The position numbers and the translations under genes were made by a program. Of a stretch of DNA of 13,151 nucleotides, positions 5,738 through 12,441 are shown piece after piece (the first letter of the stretch is position 1; each line of letters starts with the position of its first letter). Under the pieces are notes generated by a model, which searched no databases, was not told the origin of the DNA, and saw nothing but the letters and a program-made list of their open reading frames with translations. Location of the stretch: assembly GCA_050013055.1 (NCBI GenBank), contig JBEKGC010000195.1:1-13151 (forward strand), read 5' to 3'. Source of the DNA: Palsa-504 sp050013055 (GTDB lineage: Bacteria > Actinomycetota > Actinomycetes > Streptosporangiales > Streptosporangiaceae).

Positions 5738-7221
5738 TGATTCCCCAGGGATGCCAGGTATGCCTTGATGACCTGCACGGCAATCGGTGCAGCCGCGGTG
5801 GCCCCGTAACCGCCACCCTGGATTATGACGCCGACGGCTATCTTCGGGTTGGCGTACGGCGCGAAGCAGGTGAAGGCCGCGTCGTCAAGCCCGGTGACCG
5901 TGCCGGTCTCGGCCGTCCCGGTCTTGCCCGCGATGACCAGGCCGCCCTCAGCCGCGGAGTTGAAACCGAACGCGGTGCCCTCGGGCTGCTGCACCACCGC
6001 GAGCATCATCTTCCCCACCTCACTGGCCACGGTCGAGGAGACCGGCTGGCTCAGCACCGTAGCCGGCGTCGTCTGCACCGTGGACAGATCGCTGGCGGTG
6101 ACCTGCTGGACCAGGTAGGGCTTCATCAGTGTGCCGCCGTTGGCGATGGCCGCGGCGAACATGGCTTCCTGCAGCGGCGTGACGGTGTCACTGTACTGGC
6201 CGATGGCCGAGTAGGCCGTCAGCGCCAGGCTCGGCGGGATCACGTAGTTGCTCTGCGCCACGGGCAGCGGGATGGCCAGGTTGGGGTTGTTCATGCCGAA
6301 CTTGGTGGCCATGGCGTTGAGCGCGGCGGGGCCGAGGGTCTCACCGATCTTGCCGAAGGTGGTGTCGCAGGACTTGGCGAACGCGTAGATCAGCGGAGCC
6401 TGACCGGTGGGGCTGCAGACCTCGCCCAGGTCGTTGGTGAGCGCGTGGCTGGTCTGCGGCAAGGTGAGCGTGGTCGGCGAGTCGACGTTGGTGTTGATCG
6501 TGGTGCTGGGATTCTGGGTCAGCAGCGCGGAGCTCGTCACGATCTTGAAGGTCGACCCGGGCGGGTACGTCCCCTCCAGCGCCCGGTTGAGCAGCGGCTG
6601 CGTCTTGTCGGCCAGCAGCTGGTTGTCGTTCTTGATGAGCTGCTTGCCGTCGTGAGTGGCCAGCAGGGCCGGGTCGTAGCTCGGGTAGCTGGCCATGGCC
6701 AGGATCTTCCCGGTCGACGGGTCGATCGCCACCACCGCGCCCGGCTTGCCGCCCGCCGCGAGCGCGCTGTAGGCCGCGTTCTGCGCCTTGGAGTTGATCG
6801 TGACCGTGACGGTGGCGCCCTTGGTCGTCTTGCCGGTGATCAGGTCGACGATCTTCCTGACGTCAAGCGCGGAGTCGTTCCCTGACAGCAGCGAGTTCTC
6901 CGCCCCCTCGATACCGGTCTGGCTGTAGAGCGTCTCGTAGCCGGTGACAGGCGCGTACTCCGGGCCAAGCGGATAGTAGCGCTGGTACTTGATGGCGTCA
7001 TTGGCGCCGGTGCTCGGCTTGGAGGCCGCGATCGTCACGCTGTCGGAGGTGACGATGCTGCCGCGCTCGTACTGGTTCTGCGCCGCGTAGAACGCACGGG
7101 AGTTGCCTGGTTCCCCGGCCAGGCTGGCGGGCTCGAAGCCCTGCAGGTAGTTGACGTTGACGAGCAGCAGCAGAAACATCACCAGGACCGCGATCGAGAT
7201 CCGGCGCAAGGCCCGGTTCAC
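5734..7221 (-). CDS. pbpA: Penicillin-binding protein A, class B transpeptidase
   Basis: A 495-residue class B penicillin-binding protein that cross-links peptidoglycan, the partner of the SEDS protein encoded just upstream. A signal-anchor helix spans about 9-25. The dimerisation/linker domain covers about 30-140 and the transpeptidase domain about 160-490. The active-site motifs are STFK (S223-K226, nucleophile Ser223), SCD (S284-D286) and KTG (K433-G435). The second motif is normally SxN; Asp in place of Asn is unusual for the actinobacterial PbpA proteins I know but occurs in elongation-type PBP2 of Gram-negatives. Length is close to that of M. tuberculosis PbpA. GTG 7221 overlaps the rodA stop as GTGA, and the gene's own stop overlaps pknA, so it is probably translated as part of a coupled chain. 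Confidence 0.96.
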   Translation of the reverse strand: MNRALRRISIAVLVMFLLLLVNVNYLQGFEPASLAGEPGNSRAFYAAQNQYERGSIVTSDSVTIAASKPSTGANDAIKYQRYYPLGPEYAPVTGYETLYSQTGIEGAENSLLSGNDSALDVRKIVDLITGKTTKGATVTVTINSKAQNAAYSALAAGGKPGAVVAIDPSTGKILAMASYPSYDPALLATHDGKQLIKNDNQLLADKTQPLLNRALEGTYPPGSTFKIVTSSALLTQNPSTTINTNVDSPTTLTLPQTSHALTNDLGEVCSPTGQAPLIYAFAKSCDTTFGKIGETLGPAALNAMATKFGMNNPNLAIPLPVAQSNYVIPPSLALTAYSAIGQYSDTVTPLQEAMFAAAIANGGTLMKPYLVQQVTASDLSTVQTTPATVLSQPVSSTVASEVGKMMLAVVQQPEGTAFGFNSAAEGGLVIAGKTGTAETGTVTGLDDAAFTCFAPYANPKIAVGVIIQGGGYGATAAAPIAVQVIKAYLASLGNQ

Positions 7222-8633
7222 TTGAGCGTCACCACCTGGGTCAGCCCCTCTTCCTGGATCGGCCGGGGCGGCGGACGCCGCGCGGTGTCGCTGAGCCGGG
7301 CCAGCAAGGCGATCAGGATCCAGCTGGCGACCAGCGAGGACCCGCCCTGGGACAGGAACGGCGTGGTGATGCCGGTCAGCGGGATGAGCCGGGTCACACC
7401 GCCGACGATGACGAACACCTGCAGGGCGAGCATGAAGGAAAGCCCGCCGGCCAGCAGCTTGGAGAACGGGTCCTTGACCAGCATCGCGGTCCGCAGCCCG
7501 CGCTGCACGATCAGGCCGTAGACCAGCAAGATGGCCATCACCCCGGCCAGCCCGAGCTCCTCGCCGAACGCGCTGATCACCATGTCGCTCTGGACCAGCG
7601 GGGTGATGTACGGCTGGCCGCCGCCCAGGCCCTTGCCGAGCAGGCCGCCGCTCGCCATCCCGTACAGCCCCTGGACCGGCTGGTAGGCGTTGCCCTCCGG
7701 GTTACTGCCCGCGAACGGGTGCAGCCAGACGTCGAACCGCTCGCCGACGTGGGCGAACAGCTTGCTCGCCGCGAACGCGCCGGCCACGAACATGATGAAG
7801 CCGAGCAGCAGCCAGGAACCCCGCGAGGTGGCGATGTACAGCATCGCCACGAACAGGCCCATGAACACCGCGCTGGTGCCCACGTCGCTCTCGAACACGA
7901 GCAGCAGCAGGCTGGCCGCCCAGGCCACCAGGATCGGGCCGAGATCGCGGGCCCGGGGCAGGTCGATGCCGAGCACCCGGCGGCCGGCCAGCGCCAGCAC
8001 GTCCCGCTTGGCCACCAGGTAGCCGGCGAAGGAGATCGCCAGCGCGATCTTGGCGAACTCCTCCGGCTGGATGGTGAACGAGCCGAGCCTGATCTGGATC
8101 TTGGCCCCGGCCACCTCGCTGATCGAGCTGGGCAGCAGCGCGGGCAGCGCCACCAGCAGGATCCCGAGGGCGCCGAGCGTGTAGGTGTACCGCTGCAGCA
8201 CCCGCGTCTCGCGGATGAAGGCGAGCACCGCGACGAGGCAGCCGACGCCGAGGGCCGTGTAGATGACCTGGATCAGGGTCGCCGACGAGGCCAGCGGGGC
8301 GGTGAGCAGGTTCCCCTGCGCCGCCAGCCGGTAGGTCATGACCACGCCCAGGCCGTTGAGCAGGGCCGCGAGCGGCAGCAGCAAGGGATCCGCCCACGGC
8401 GCGAACCTCCGCATGGCCAGGTGGGCGACCACCACCATGACGACGTACGGCGTCATGTACTCGACCAGCCCGGACGGCACCTTGCCGTTGAGGCTGAAAC
8501 CCACGTTCGCGAAGGCGAACGTGATGAGCGCGACGGCGAAGACGAGCATGATCAGCTCGGTGCGCCGCCTGCTCGGGACGACCCCGGGGCCGTCCGGATC
8601 AACCACCGGCGACGGCGCGGTCATGCTACTCAC
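7218..8633 (-). CDS. rodA: SEDS-family peptidoglycan glycosyltransferase RodA/FtsW
   Basis: A 471-residue polytopic membrane protein that polymerises lipid II into glycan strands and pairs with a class B PBP, here almost certainly PbpA. About ten to twelve membrane helices can be seen from residue 26 to 446. Characteristic SEDS stretches are QPEEFAKIALAI (189-200), FESDVGTSAVF (247-257), QGLYGMASGGLLGKGLG (321-337), QSDMVISAFGEELG (348-361, containing the Asp of the fourth large outer loop probably needed for catalysis) and a C-terminal PLTGITTPFLSQGGSS (418-433). The frame stays open up to 8846, but the start is set at GTG 8633, which overlaps the pstP stop as GTGA and has AGGA about 7 nt upstream; ATG 8624 is an alternative. 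The short N- and C-terminal ends are Pro/Arg-rich and cytoplasmic. Confidence 0.96.
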   Translation of the reverse strand: MSSMTAPSPVVDPDGPGVVPSRRRTELIMLVFAVALITFAFANVGFSLNGKVPSGLVEYMTPYVVMVVVAHLAMRRFAPWADPLLLPLAALLNGLGVVMTYRLAAQGNLLTAPLASSATLIQVIYTALGVGCLVAVLAFIRETRVLQRYTYTLGALGILLVALPALLPSSISEVAGAKIQIRLGSFTIQPEEFAKIALAISFAGYLVAKRDVLALAGRRVLGIDLPRARDLGPILVAWAASLLLLVFESDVGTSAVFMGLFVAMLYIATSRGSWLLLGFIMFVAGAFAASKLFAHVGERFDVWLHPFAGSNPEGNAYQPVQGLYGMASGGLLGKGLGGGQPYITPLVQSDMVISAFGEELGLAGVMAILLVYGLIVQRGLRTAMLVKDPFSKLLAGGLSFMLALQVFVIVGGVTRLIPLTGITTPFLSQGGSSLVASWILIALLARLSDTARRPPPRPIQEEGLTQVVTLK

Positions 8634-10171
8634 GAGTGTCCTGCGGTCGGCGGGACGAGGACGGCGCTGGCGGCGATACCGAATTTCTCGGCGGGCGGGC
8701 AGGTGGCGCCCGCCTTCGGCGGCGGCGGGCCCGGCTTGGGGATCTTGTTCACCGGCTTGTGGTTTTTCCTGGCCAAGGCCACCGCCGCCTGGTAATCGTT
8801 CGCCTGCGTGACCCACGACTGCAGCGCGGCGTACTGCGCCTTGCACGTGTTGACGGCCTCGCGGACGGTCAGCACGATGGCCTGGGCGTTACTGAAGCTG
8901 CTGGCGGCGTCGGTGGCCTTGAGCGTCTGCTGATCGGGCAGCGGGACCTGGTCGAGCATGATCCCGGTCTGCTGGTAGGGCTTGGACAAGCTGAGCCCGG
9001 CGATGCGCTGGTTGACTCCGCGGTAGATGACGACCTCACCCTTGCTGTCGGCGCCGACGTAGTACTGATCCTGGCTCCACCGCCAGGCTACGTAACCGCC
9101 GCCGATGATGACCGCGAGCAGCACCACGAGCGAGGTGGTGACGATCGGCCAGCGGCGGCGGCTTGTCCTGGCCACGCGCTTCGGCTTGGCCCGGTGGCTG
9201 CCTCGCGGCGCGGCGTTCGGGCCGGTGCCGTTTTCGCTGGCCGGCGGCATGGAGCCCAGGTCCAGGCCGTCGGCGCCGAGGGCCGGAGGAGCGGCCAGCG
9301 GAGGCGCCCCGCGCTCGCTGACGTGATTGCCTGAGTGGTCGTCGATAACGTCGAACGGGCCGGTGCCGCCGACCGGCACCAGGGGGTCGCCGACGCTGGC
9401 CGCGGCCCCGGCCAGCACCGGGGTCATCGTCGGCGGCAGCCTGGTGGTGCCGGAGTCCACCACGTCCGCCACGATGCAGGTGATGTTGTCCGGGCCGCCG
9501 CCGTGCAGGGCGAGGTCGATGAGCTGGCGGGTGACGGCCTCAGGCTCGGCGATCGTGGCCAGGGCCTCGCGCAGCGCCTCGTCGCTGACCACCCCGGACA
9601 AGCCGTCCGAGCAGAGCAGGTAGCGGTCGCCCGGCTGGCCTTCGTGCACCGAGAGGTCCGGCTCGGCGACGGACCGGCCGTCGAGGGCCCGGAGCAGCAG
9701 CGAGCGCTGCGGGTGGGTGGAGACGTCGTCGGCGCTGATCCGGCCCTCGTCCACCAGCGACTGCACCAGCGTGTGGTCGTGGGTGATCTGGTAGAGCTCG
9801 TGCTCGCGCAGCAGGTACCCGCGCGAATCGCCGATGTGGCACACGGCCGCCTGCCCGTCCGACCAGAACAACGCGGTCAGCGTGGTGCCCATGCCCTCGA
9901 CCGCCGGGTTGGCGATGATCATTTCCTGCAGCCGCGTGTTGGCCTCGGCCACCGCCGAGGCCAGCTCGGCCAGCATGTCACCGTCGGGCGGCTCGGTGCC
10001 GAGCTCCGCCATCGAGGCGATGGTCACCGAGCTGGCCACCTCGCCGGCGGCGTGACCGCCCATGCCGTCCGCGACCGCGAGCAGGCGTGGTCCCGCGTAC
10101 GCCGAGTCCTCGTTTCCTTCGCGGAGGAGGCCGACGTCGGAACGTACCGCGTAGCGGAGTACAAGTGTCAT
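8630..10171 (-). CDS. pstP: PP2C-family Ser/Thr phosphatase PstP
   Basis: A 513-residue membrane phosphatase that removes phosphate from PknA/PknB substrates and from the kinases themselves. The PP2C domain (about 5-238) has the motifs EGNEDS (18-23), DGMGGH (D35), GTTLTAL, GDSRGYLL (D115), SDGLSG (D189) and GGGPDNIT (D228); these Asp residues bind the two or three metal ions. A linker of about 100 Pro/Gly-rich residues leads to a basic stretch (328-340) and a membrane helix at about 342-364. The outer domain (365-513) has two cysteines, C443 and C491, that could form a disulfide, and a KPGPPPPK segment. The start is ATG 10171, overlapping the fhaB stop as ATGA; the frame is open further upstream to 10297, but that part overlaps fhaB and is not PP2C-like. 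Architecture and length match M. tuberculosis PstP. Confidence 0.97.
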   Translation of the reverse strand: MTLVLRYAVRSDVGLLREGNEDSAYAGPRLLAVADGMGGHAAGEVASSVTIASMAELGTEPPDGDMLAELASAVAEANTRLQEMIIANPAVEGMGTTLTALFWSDGQAAVCHIGDSRGYLLREHELYQITHDHTLVQSLVDEGRISADDVSTHPQRSLLLRALDGRSVAEPDLSVHEGQPGDRYLLCSDGLSGVVSDEALREALATIAEPEAVTRQLIDLALHGGGPDNITCIVADVVDSGTTRLPPTMTPVLAGAAASVGDPLVPVGGTGPFDVIDDHSGNHVSERGAPPLAAPPALGADGLDLGSMPPASENGTGPNAAPRGSHRAKPKRVARTSRRRWPIVTTSLVVLLAVIIGGGYVAWRWSQDQYYVGADSKGEVVIYRGVNQRIAGLSLSKPYQQTGIMLDQVPLPDQQTLKATDAASSFSNAQAIVLTVREAVNTCKAQYAALQSWVTQANDYQAAVALARKNHKPVNKIPKPGPPPPKAGATCPPAEKFGIAASAVLVPPTAGHS

Positions 10172-10650
10172 CTGCGCAGTTCCAGAACGGTCTTGCCGAT
10201 GCGAATCGGCACGCCCGCAGGTACTGGCATCGGTCGCGTCACCTTCTGCCGGTCCAGGTAGGTGCCGTTGGTCGAGCCAAGATCCTCGACGATCCACTGA
10301 CCGTCCTGCGGGAAAATCCGGGCATGTCGGCTTGAAGCGTAGTCGTCGTTAAGCACTAGCGTGGCATCATTGGCCCGGCCCAGCGTGATCTGCTGCTGAG
10401 CGAGGTCCAGGGTGGTGCCCTTAAGCGCTCCGGCCGTCACCACCAGCAGGCGCGGCGAGCCGCGGCCGGCCCGGGCCGGCTTGGCCGGGCGGGCCTGGCG
10501 CGGCGGCTGGGGCTGGCGCGCCTTGCCCCGCTTGCTGGTGCCAGGGCCGCCGAGCAGGTCCGTGCGGACGACCCCGATGGCCGCGATGACGAATAGCCAG
10601 AGCACGGCCAGGAACGCCACCCTGATGATGGTGAGGGACAGCTCGTTCAT
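10168..10650 (-). CDS. fhaB: FHA-domain membrane protein FhaB (FipA)
   Basis: A 160-residue protein with one N-terminal membrane helix (about 5-27), a basic Pro/Arg/Gln-rich linker (38-66) and a C-terminal FHA domain (about 67-158). The phosphothreonine-binding landmarks are present: LGR (90-92), SSRHARI (106-112) and GSTNGTYL (125-132). Family members are kinase substrates that recruit phosphorylated division proteins to the membrane; in mycobacteria FhaB/FipA links FtsZ and FtsQ. The gene starts at ATG 10650, 21 bp after fhaA, with only a weak purine-rich sequence (AAGGGCG) upstream, and its stop overlaps the pstP start. The size agrees with homologues of about 155-170 residues. Confidence 0.95.
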   Translation of the reverse strand: MNELSLTIIRVAFLAVLWLFVIAAIGVVRTDLLGGPGTSKRGKARQPQPPRQARPAKPARAGRGSPRLLVVTAGALKGTTLDLAQQQITLGRANDATLVLNDDYASSRHARIFPQDGQWIVEDLGSTNGTYLDRQKVTRPMPVPAGVPIRIGKTVLELRR

Positions 10651-10671
10651 TTGTGGCCACGCCCTTGGACC

Positions 10672-11475
10672 CTAGTAGCTGCTGCCTGAGTAACCACTGC
10701 CCTGACCATCCTGGCGGTCTTGGCGGAAGACCAGCGTGGTGCGGCCCAGCGAGACGTGAGTGCCGTCGGTCAGCGCCACCCGTCTGACTGGCTGGCCGTT
10801 GACAAAGGTACCGTTCGTCGAGCTCAGGTCGACCAGAACCACCTGATCGTTCTCCACCCGCAGCTCGGCGTGGTGCCGGGATACGCCCGGGTCCACCAGC
10901 CGCAGGTCGCAGTCCGTGCCCCGGCCGAGCAGCGTCACCGGGGTGACCAGGTCATAGGTGTGCTGCTCGCCGGCCGAGCCGCCCGGGCTGCCCGGCGCGC
11001 CCGGGCCTGAGACCAGCAGCCGGGGATGACCGGGGAATCCCCGTCCCGCCGGTCGCGGCAGGTCGCTGGCCGGCAGCCGGATCTCGCCGCCTTCGATGGT
11101 CGAGCCCCGGATGACACCGGACCGGATCCGGAACGTGCCCGTGGTCATGTCCGGCACTCCCTCGAACCGCATCCGCACCGGGCCCACGAACGAGTAGCCC
11201 TGCTCCTTGGCGTAGTCCCTGGCCAGGTTGGCCAGCTCGACGCCCAGGCTCTCGGCGTACACGTCGAGACGCTCGTGGTCGCTCTCGGCCAGCTCGACCA
11301 CGAAGTCGTTCGGCACCAGGGTGCGGCCCTTAGCCACGATGGCGGCCCGGTCGTCCATTTCGCGCTGCACCGCGCTGGCCACTTCGACTGGCTGCAATTC
11401 GGATCTGAAGGCGCGAGCGAAAGCACCCTCGACCATGCCTTCAAGCCGGCGCTCGAAGCGCTGCAGAACTCCCAA
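10672..11475 (-). CDS. fhaA: FHA-domain protein FhaA with N-terminal DUF3662
   Basis: A 267-residue cytoplasmic protein and the first gene of the operon. Residues 1-115 form the DUF3662 domain, beginning MGVLQRFERRLEGMVEGAFA as in known FhaA. A short Pro/Gly linker (about 138-170) leads to an FHA domain (about 172-252) with LLGR (182-185), SRHHAEL (199-205) and SSTNGTFVNG (218-227), which binds phosphothreonine. In M. tuberculosis FhaA binds the phosphorylated pseudokinase region of MviN and helps regulate peptidoglycan precursor flipping. M. tuberculosis FhaA is nearly twice as long (about 527 residues) because of its linker; this short form is closer to Streptomyces. The start is a TTG at 11475: it is the first codon of the conserved N-terminus, has GGGAGG 7 nt upstream, and no ATG or GTG fits. 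Confidence 0.95.
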   Translation of the reverse strand: MGVLQRFERRLEGMVEGAFARAFRSELQPVEVASAVQREMDDRAAIVAKGRTLVPNDFVVELAESDHERLDVYAESLGVELANLARDYAKEQGYSFVGPVRMRFEGVPDMTTGTFRIRSGVIRGSTIEGGEIRLPASDLPRPAGRGFPGHPRLLVSGPGAPGSPGGSAGEQHTYDLVTPVTLLGRGTDCDLRLVDPGVSRHHAELRVENDQVVLVDLSSTNGTFVNGQPVRRVALTDGTHVSLGRTTLVFRQDRQDGQGSGYSGSSY

Positions 11476-11482
11476 CGTGCCA

Positions 11483-11488
11483 CCTCCC
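11483..11488 (-). promoter_or_regulatory. Ribosome binding site deciding the TTG start of fhaA
   Basis: The complement reads GGGAGG within AAGGGAGGTG, followed by 7 nt and TTG 11475. This strong site explains how a rare start codon can open a seven-gene operon. Confidence 0.7.
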
Positions 11489-11561
11489 TTCGCGTCACCT
11501 GTCCCCGATCGTATCCGGGGCGCGGGAGCGCTCGCGGTCGTGCTAACCTACTCGTTGCCCA
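11489..11561. other. Divergent upstream region of the fhaA operon and the tRNA-Leu sequence
   Basis: This 73-bp stretch must hold the operon promoter (minus strand) and the tRNA promoter (plus strand). On the minus strand TACGAT (complement of 11508-11513) resembles a -10 but lacks a good -35. On the plus strand TAACCT at 11544-11549 lies about 12 nt before the tRNA and could be its -10. Neither is firm. Confidence 0.3.
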
Positions 11562-11650
11562 GGGCGGGTGGCGGAACGGCAGACGCGCACGGTTCAGGTC
11601 CGTGTGTCCGAAAGGACGTGAGGGGCTGTCCTTCAGGTCCTGGTGCTCCA
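11562..11650 (+). tRNA. leuT: tRNA-Leu (anticodon CAG), 3' half atypical and possibly non-functional
   Basis: The 5' half is textbook tRNA-Leu: positions 8-9 TG (11569-11570), a class II D-arm gcggaacggcagacgc (11571-11586), a perfect 5-bp anticodon stem CACGG/CCGTG around loop TTCAGGT (11588-11604, anticodon CAG), and a long variable arm GTCC-GAAA-GGAC. An encoded CCA at 11648-11650 gives 89 nt, the right size. The rest does not fit: no GGTTCRANTCC T-arm exists, the best T-stem has a G-G mismatch with a wrong loop, and the 5' acceptor GGGCGGG pairs poorly with CTGGTGC. Mycobacterium has tRNA-Leu(CAG) leuT beside fhaA, so the locus is syntenic. It could be a degenerate gene, a rearranged one, or one with sequencing error. 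The tRNA origin is near certain; its function is doubtful. Confidence 0.6.
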
Positions 11651-11665
11651 ACGGCCGGGCCATGA

Positions 11666-12292
11666 TCAGGGCACGACGATGACGGGGCACCGGGCATGCC
11701 GGGCCAGCCAGCCGGACACCGAGCCAGCCACCCGATGCCAGATGTGCCTGGGCGCCCCGATCACCAGCGCGTCGGCGCTGAATTCGTCGGCGGCCGCGGC
11801 CAGTTCCCTGGCCGGGCTACCCCGGCGGGTGCGGACGTGCACCTCCACCTCGGTGTGCCCGGTGATCTGGTCTAGCTCGGTGAGCAGCCATCGCTCCAGC
11901 GCCTCGGCGTCCCGCGGCGCCCCCACGATCTGCCCGGTGAGGGGCTCGCAGTAAATCCCTGACGAGCACACGTACACCACGAGCAGCGGCCGGCCGAGCC
12001 GCCTGGATACCCCGGCCGCGTAGGCCAGGGCGTTGCGGCTTGACGCCGAACCGTCGTATCCGGCGATGACCGGATGATGGAGCCGGAGCGCCGCCGCCGC
12101 GGGCTCAGCGGCCGGCGCTGTCCCGGCCACGTCCGGGGCTGGCGGGTCAGGGGTTGGCGGGTCCGGGGTTGACGGGTCAGGGACAGCGGCCTCGCGGGGC
12201 CGCCGGGCTGGCCTGGGGGCGGGCTGTCCCGGCCGGGCCGGCTGCTGCCGTCTGGGTTGACCCGGTGATGAGCTTGACTCTGCCTGGTCCAT
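11666..12292 (-). CDS. Universal stress protein (UspA family) with Pro-rich N-terminal leader
   Basis: A 208-residue protein. Residues 1-70 are a disordered Pro/Arg/Ala-rich leader with a PDP-type pentapeptide repeat (38-54). One UspA domain follows (about 72-208), with IAGYDGSASSRNAL at the nucleotide-binding strand-loop (D80, G81, S82) and the C-terminal AGSVSGWLARHARCPVIVVP. The ATP motif G-2x-G-9x-G-S is altered: after G179 the second Gly is Arg182 and only seven residues separate it from G190-S191, so ATP binding is doubtful. Such proteins respond to stress or hypoxia in actinobacteria; the precise role is unknown. The start ATG 12292 has only a weak GGA upstream. The gene converges on the tRNA sequence, leaving 15 bp, and is divergent from the PAS-GAF gene, with which it may share regulation. 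Confidence 0.9.
   Translation of the reverse strand: MDQAESSSSPGQPRRQQPARPGQPAPRPARRPREAAVPDPSTPDPPTPDPPAPDVAGTAPAAEPAAAALRLHHPVIAGYDGSASSRNALAYAAGVSRRLGRPLLVVYVCSSGIYCEPLTGQIVGAPRDAEALERWLLTELDQITGHTEVEVHVRTRRGSPARELAAAADEFSADALVIGAPRHIWHRVAGSVSGWLARHARCPVIVVP
12131..12182. repeat. 15-bp tandem repeat encoding a Pro-Asp pentapeptide
   Basis: Units of 15 bp start at 12131, 12146 and 12161, with a partial fourth at 12176. They differ by one to three bases, and all carry gtc(c/a)gggg. On the minus strand they encode PSTPD, PPTPD and PPAPD in the stress-protein leader. The unit length is a multiple of three, so copy number can change without a frameshift. Confidence 0.85.
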
Positions 12293-12441
12293 GATCCGCG
12301 TCCTAGCGGGTGACCGTTTCCTGGACAGCCATACCGTTATGGATGCCCCGGATGAGCGGCCTTACTCGATTATTTGACAGCACTATAGATCAGCGCGGGA
12401 CCTTATGGTGAGGACTCCCGGACGCGCTGTGCACTCTGGCC
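12293..12441. promoter_or_regulatory. Divergent regulatory region between the stress-protein gene and the PAS-GAF gene
   Basis: This is an AT-richer 149-bp stretch. Visible elements are CCATA-CCGT-TATGG (12329-12342, an inverted repeat), TTGACA (12374-12379) and TATAGA (12384-12389) on the plus strand, TATAGT on the minus strand (complement of 12383-12388), and a CGGGA/TCCCG inverted pair (12396-12400, 12416-12420). TTGACA and TATAGA are only 4 nt apart, so they cannot form one sigma-70-type promoter. The -10-like sequences could serve either gene. No single promoter can be fixed. Confidence 0.4.

Noticed and set aside
8634..8846. N-terminal extension of rodA up to 8846
   Set aside because: It lies inside the pstP coding region, is Pro/Arg/Gly-rich without membrane helices, and the GTGA overlap at 8633 explains the start.
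10172..10297. N-terminal extension of pstP up to 10297
   Set aside because: It overlaps the conserved FHA domain of fhaB and does not resemble PP2C; the ATGA overlap gives the true start.
11650..11700. Attachment site of an integrated element at the tRNA 3' end
   Set aside because: No integrase, no direct repeat of the tRNA end and no island-like base composition are visible in the window; only the damaged tRNA suggests it.
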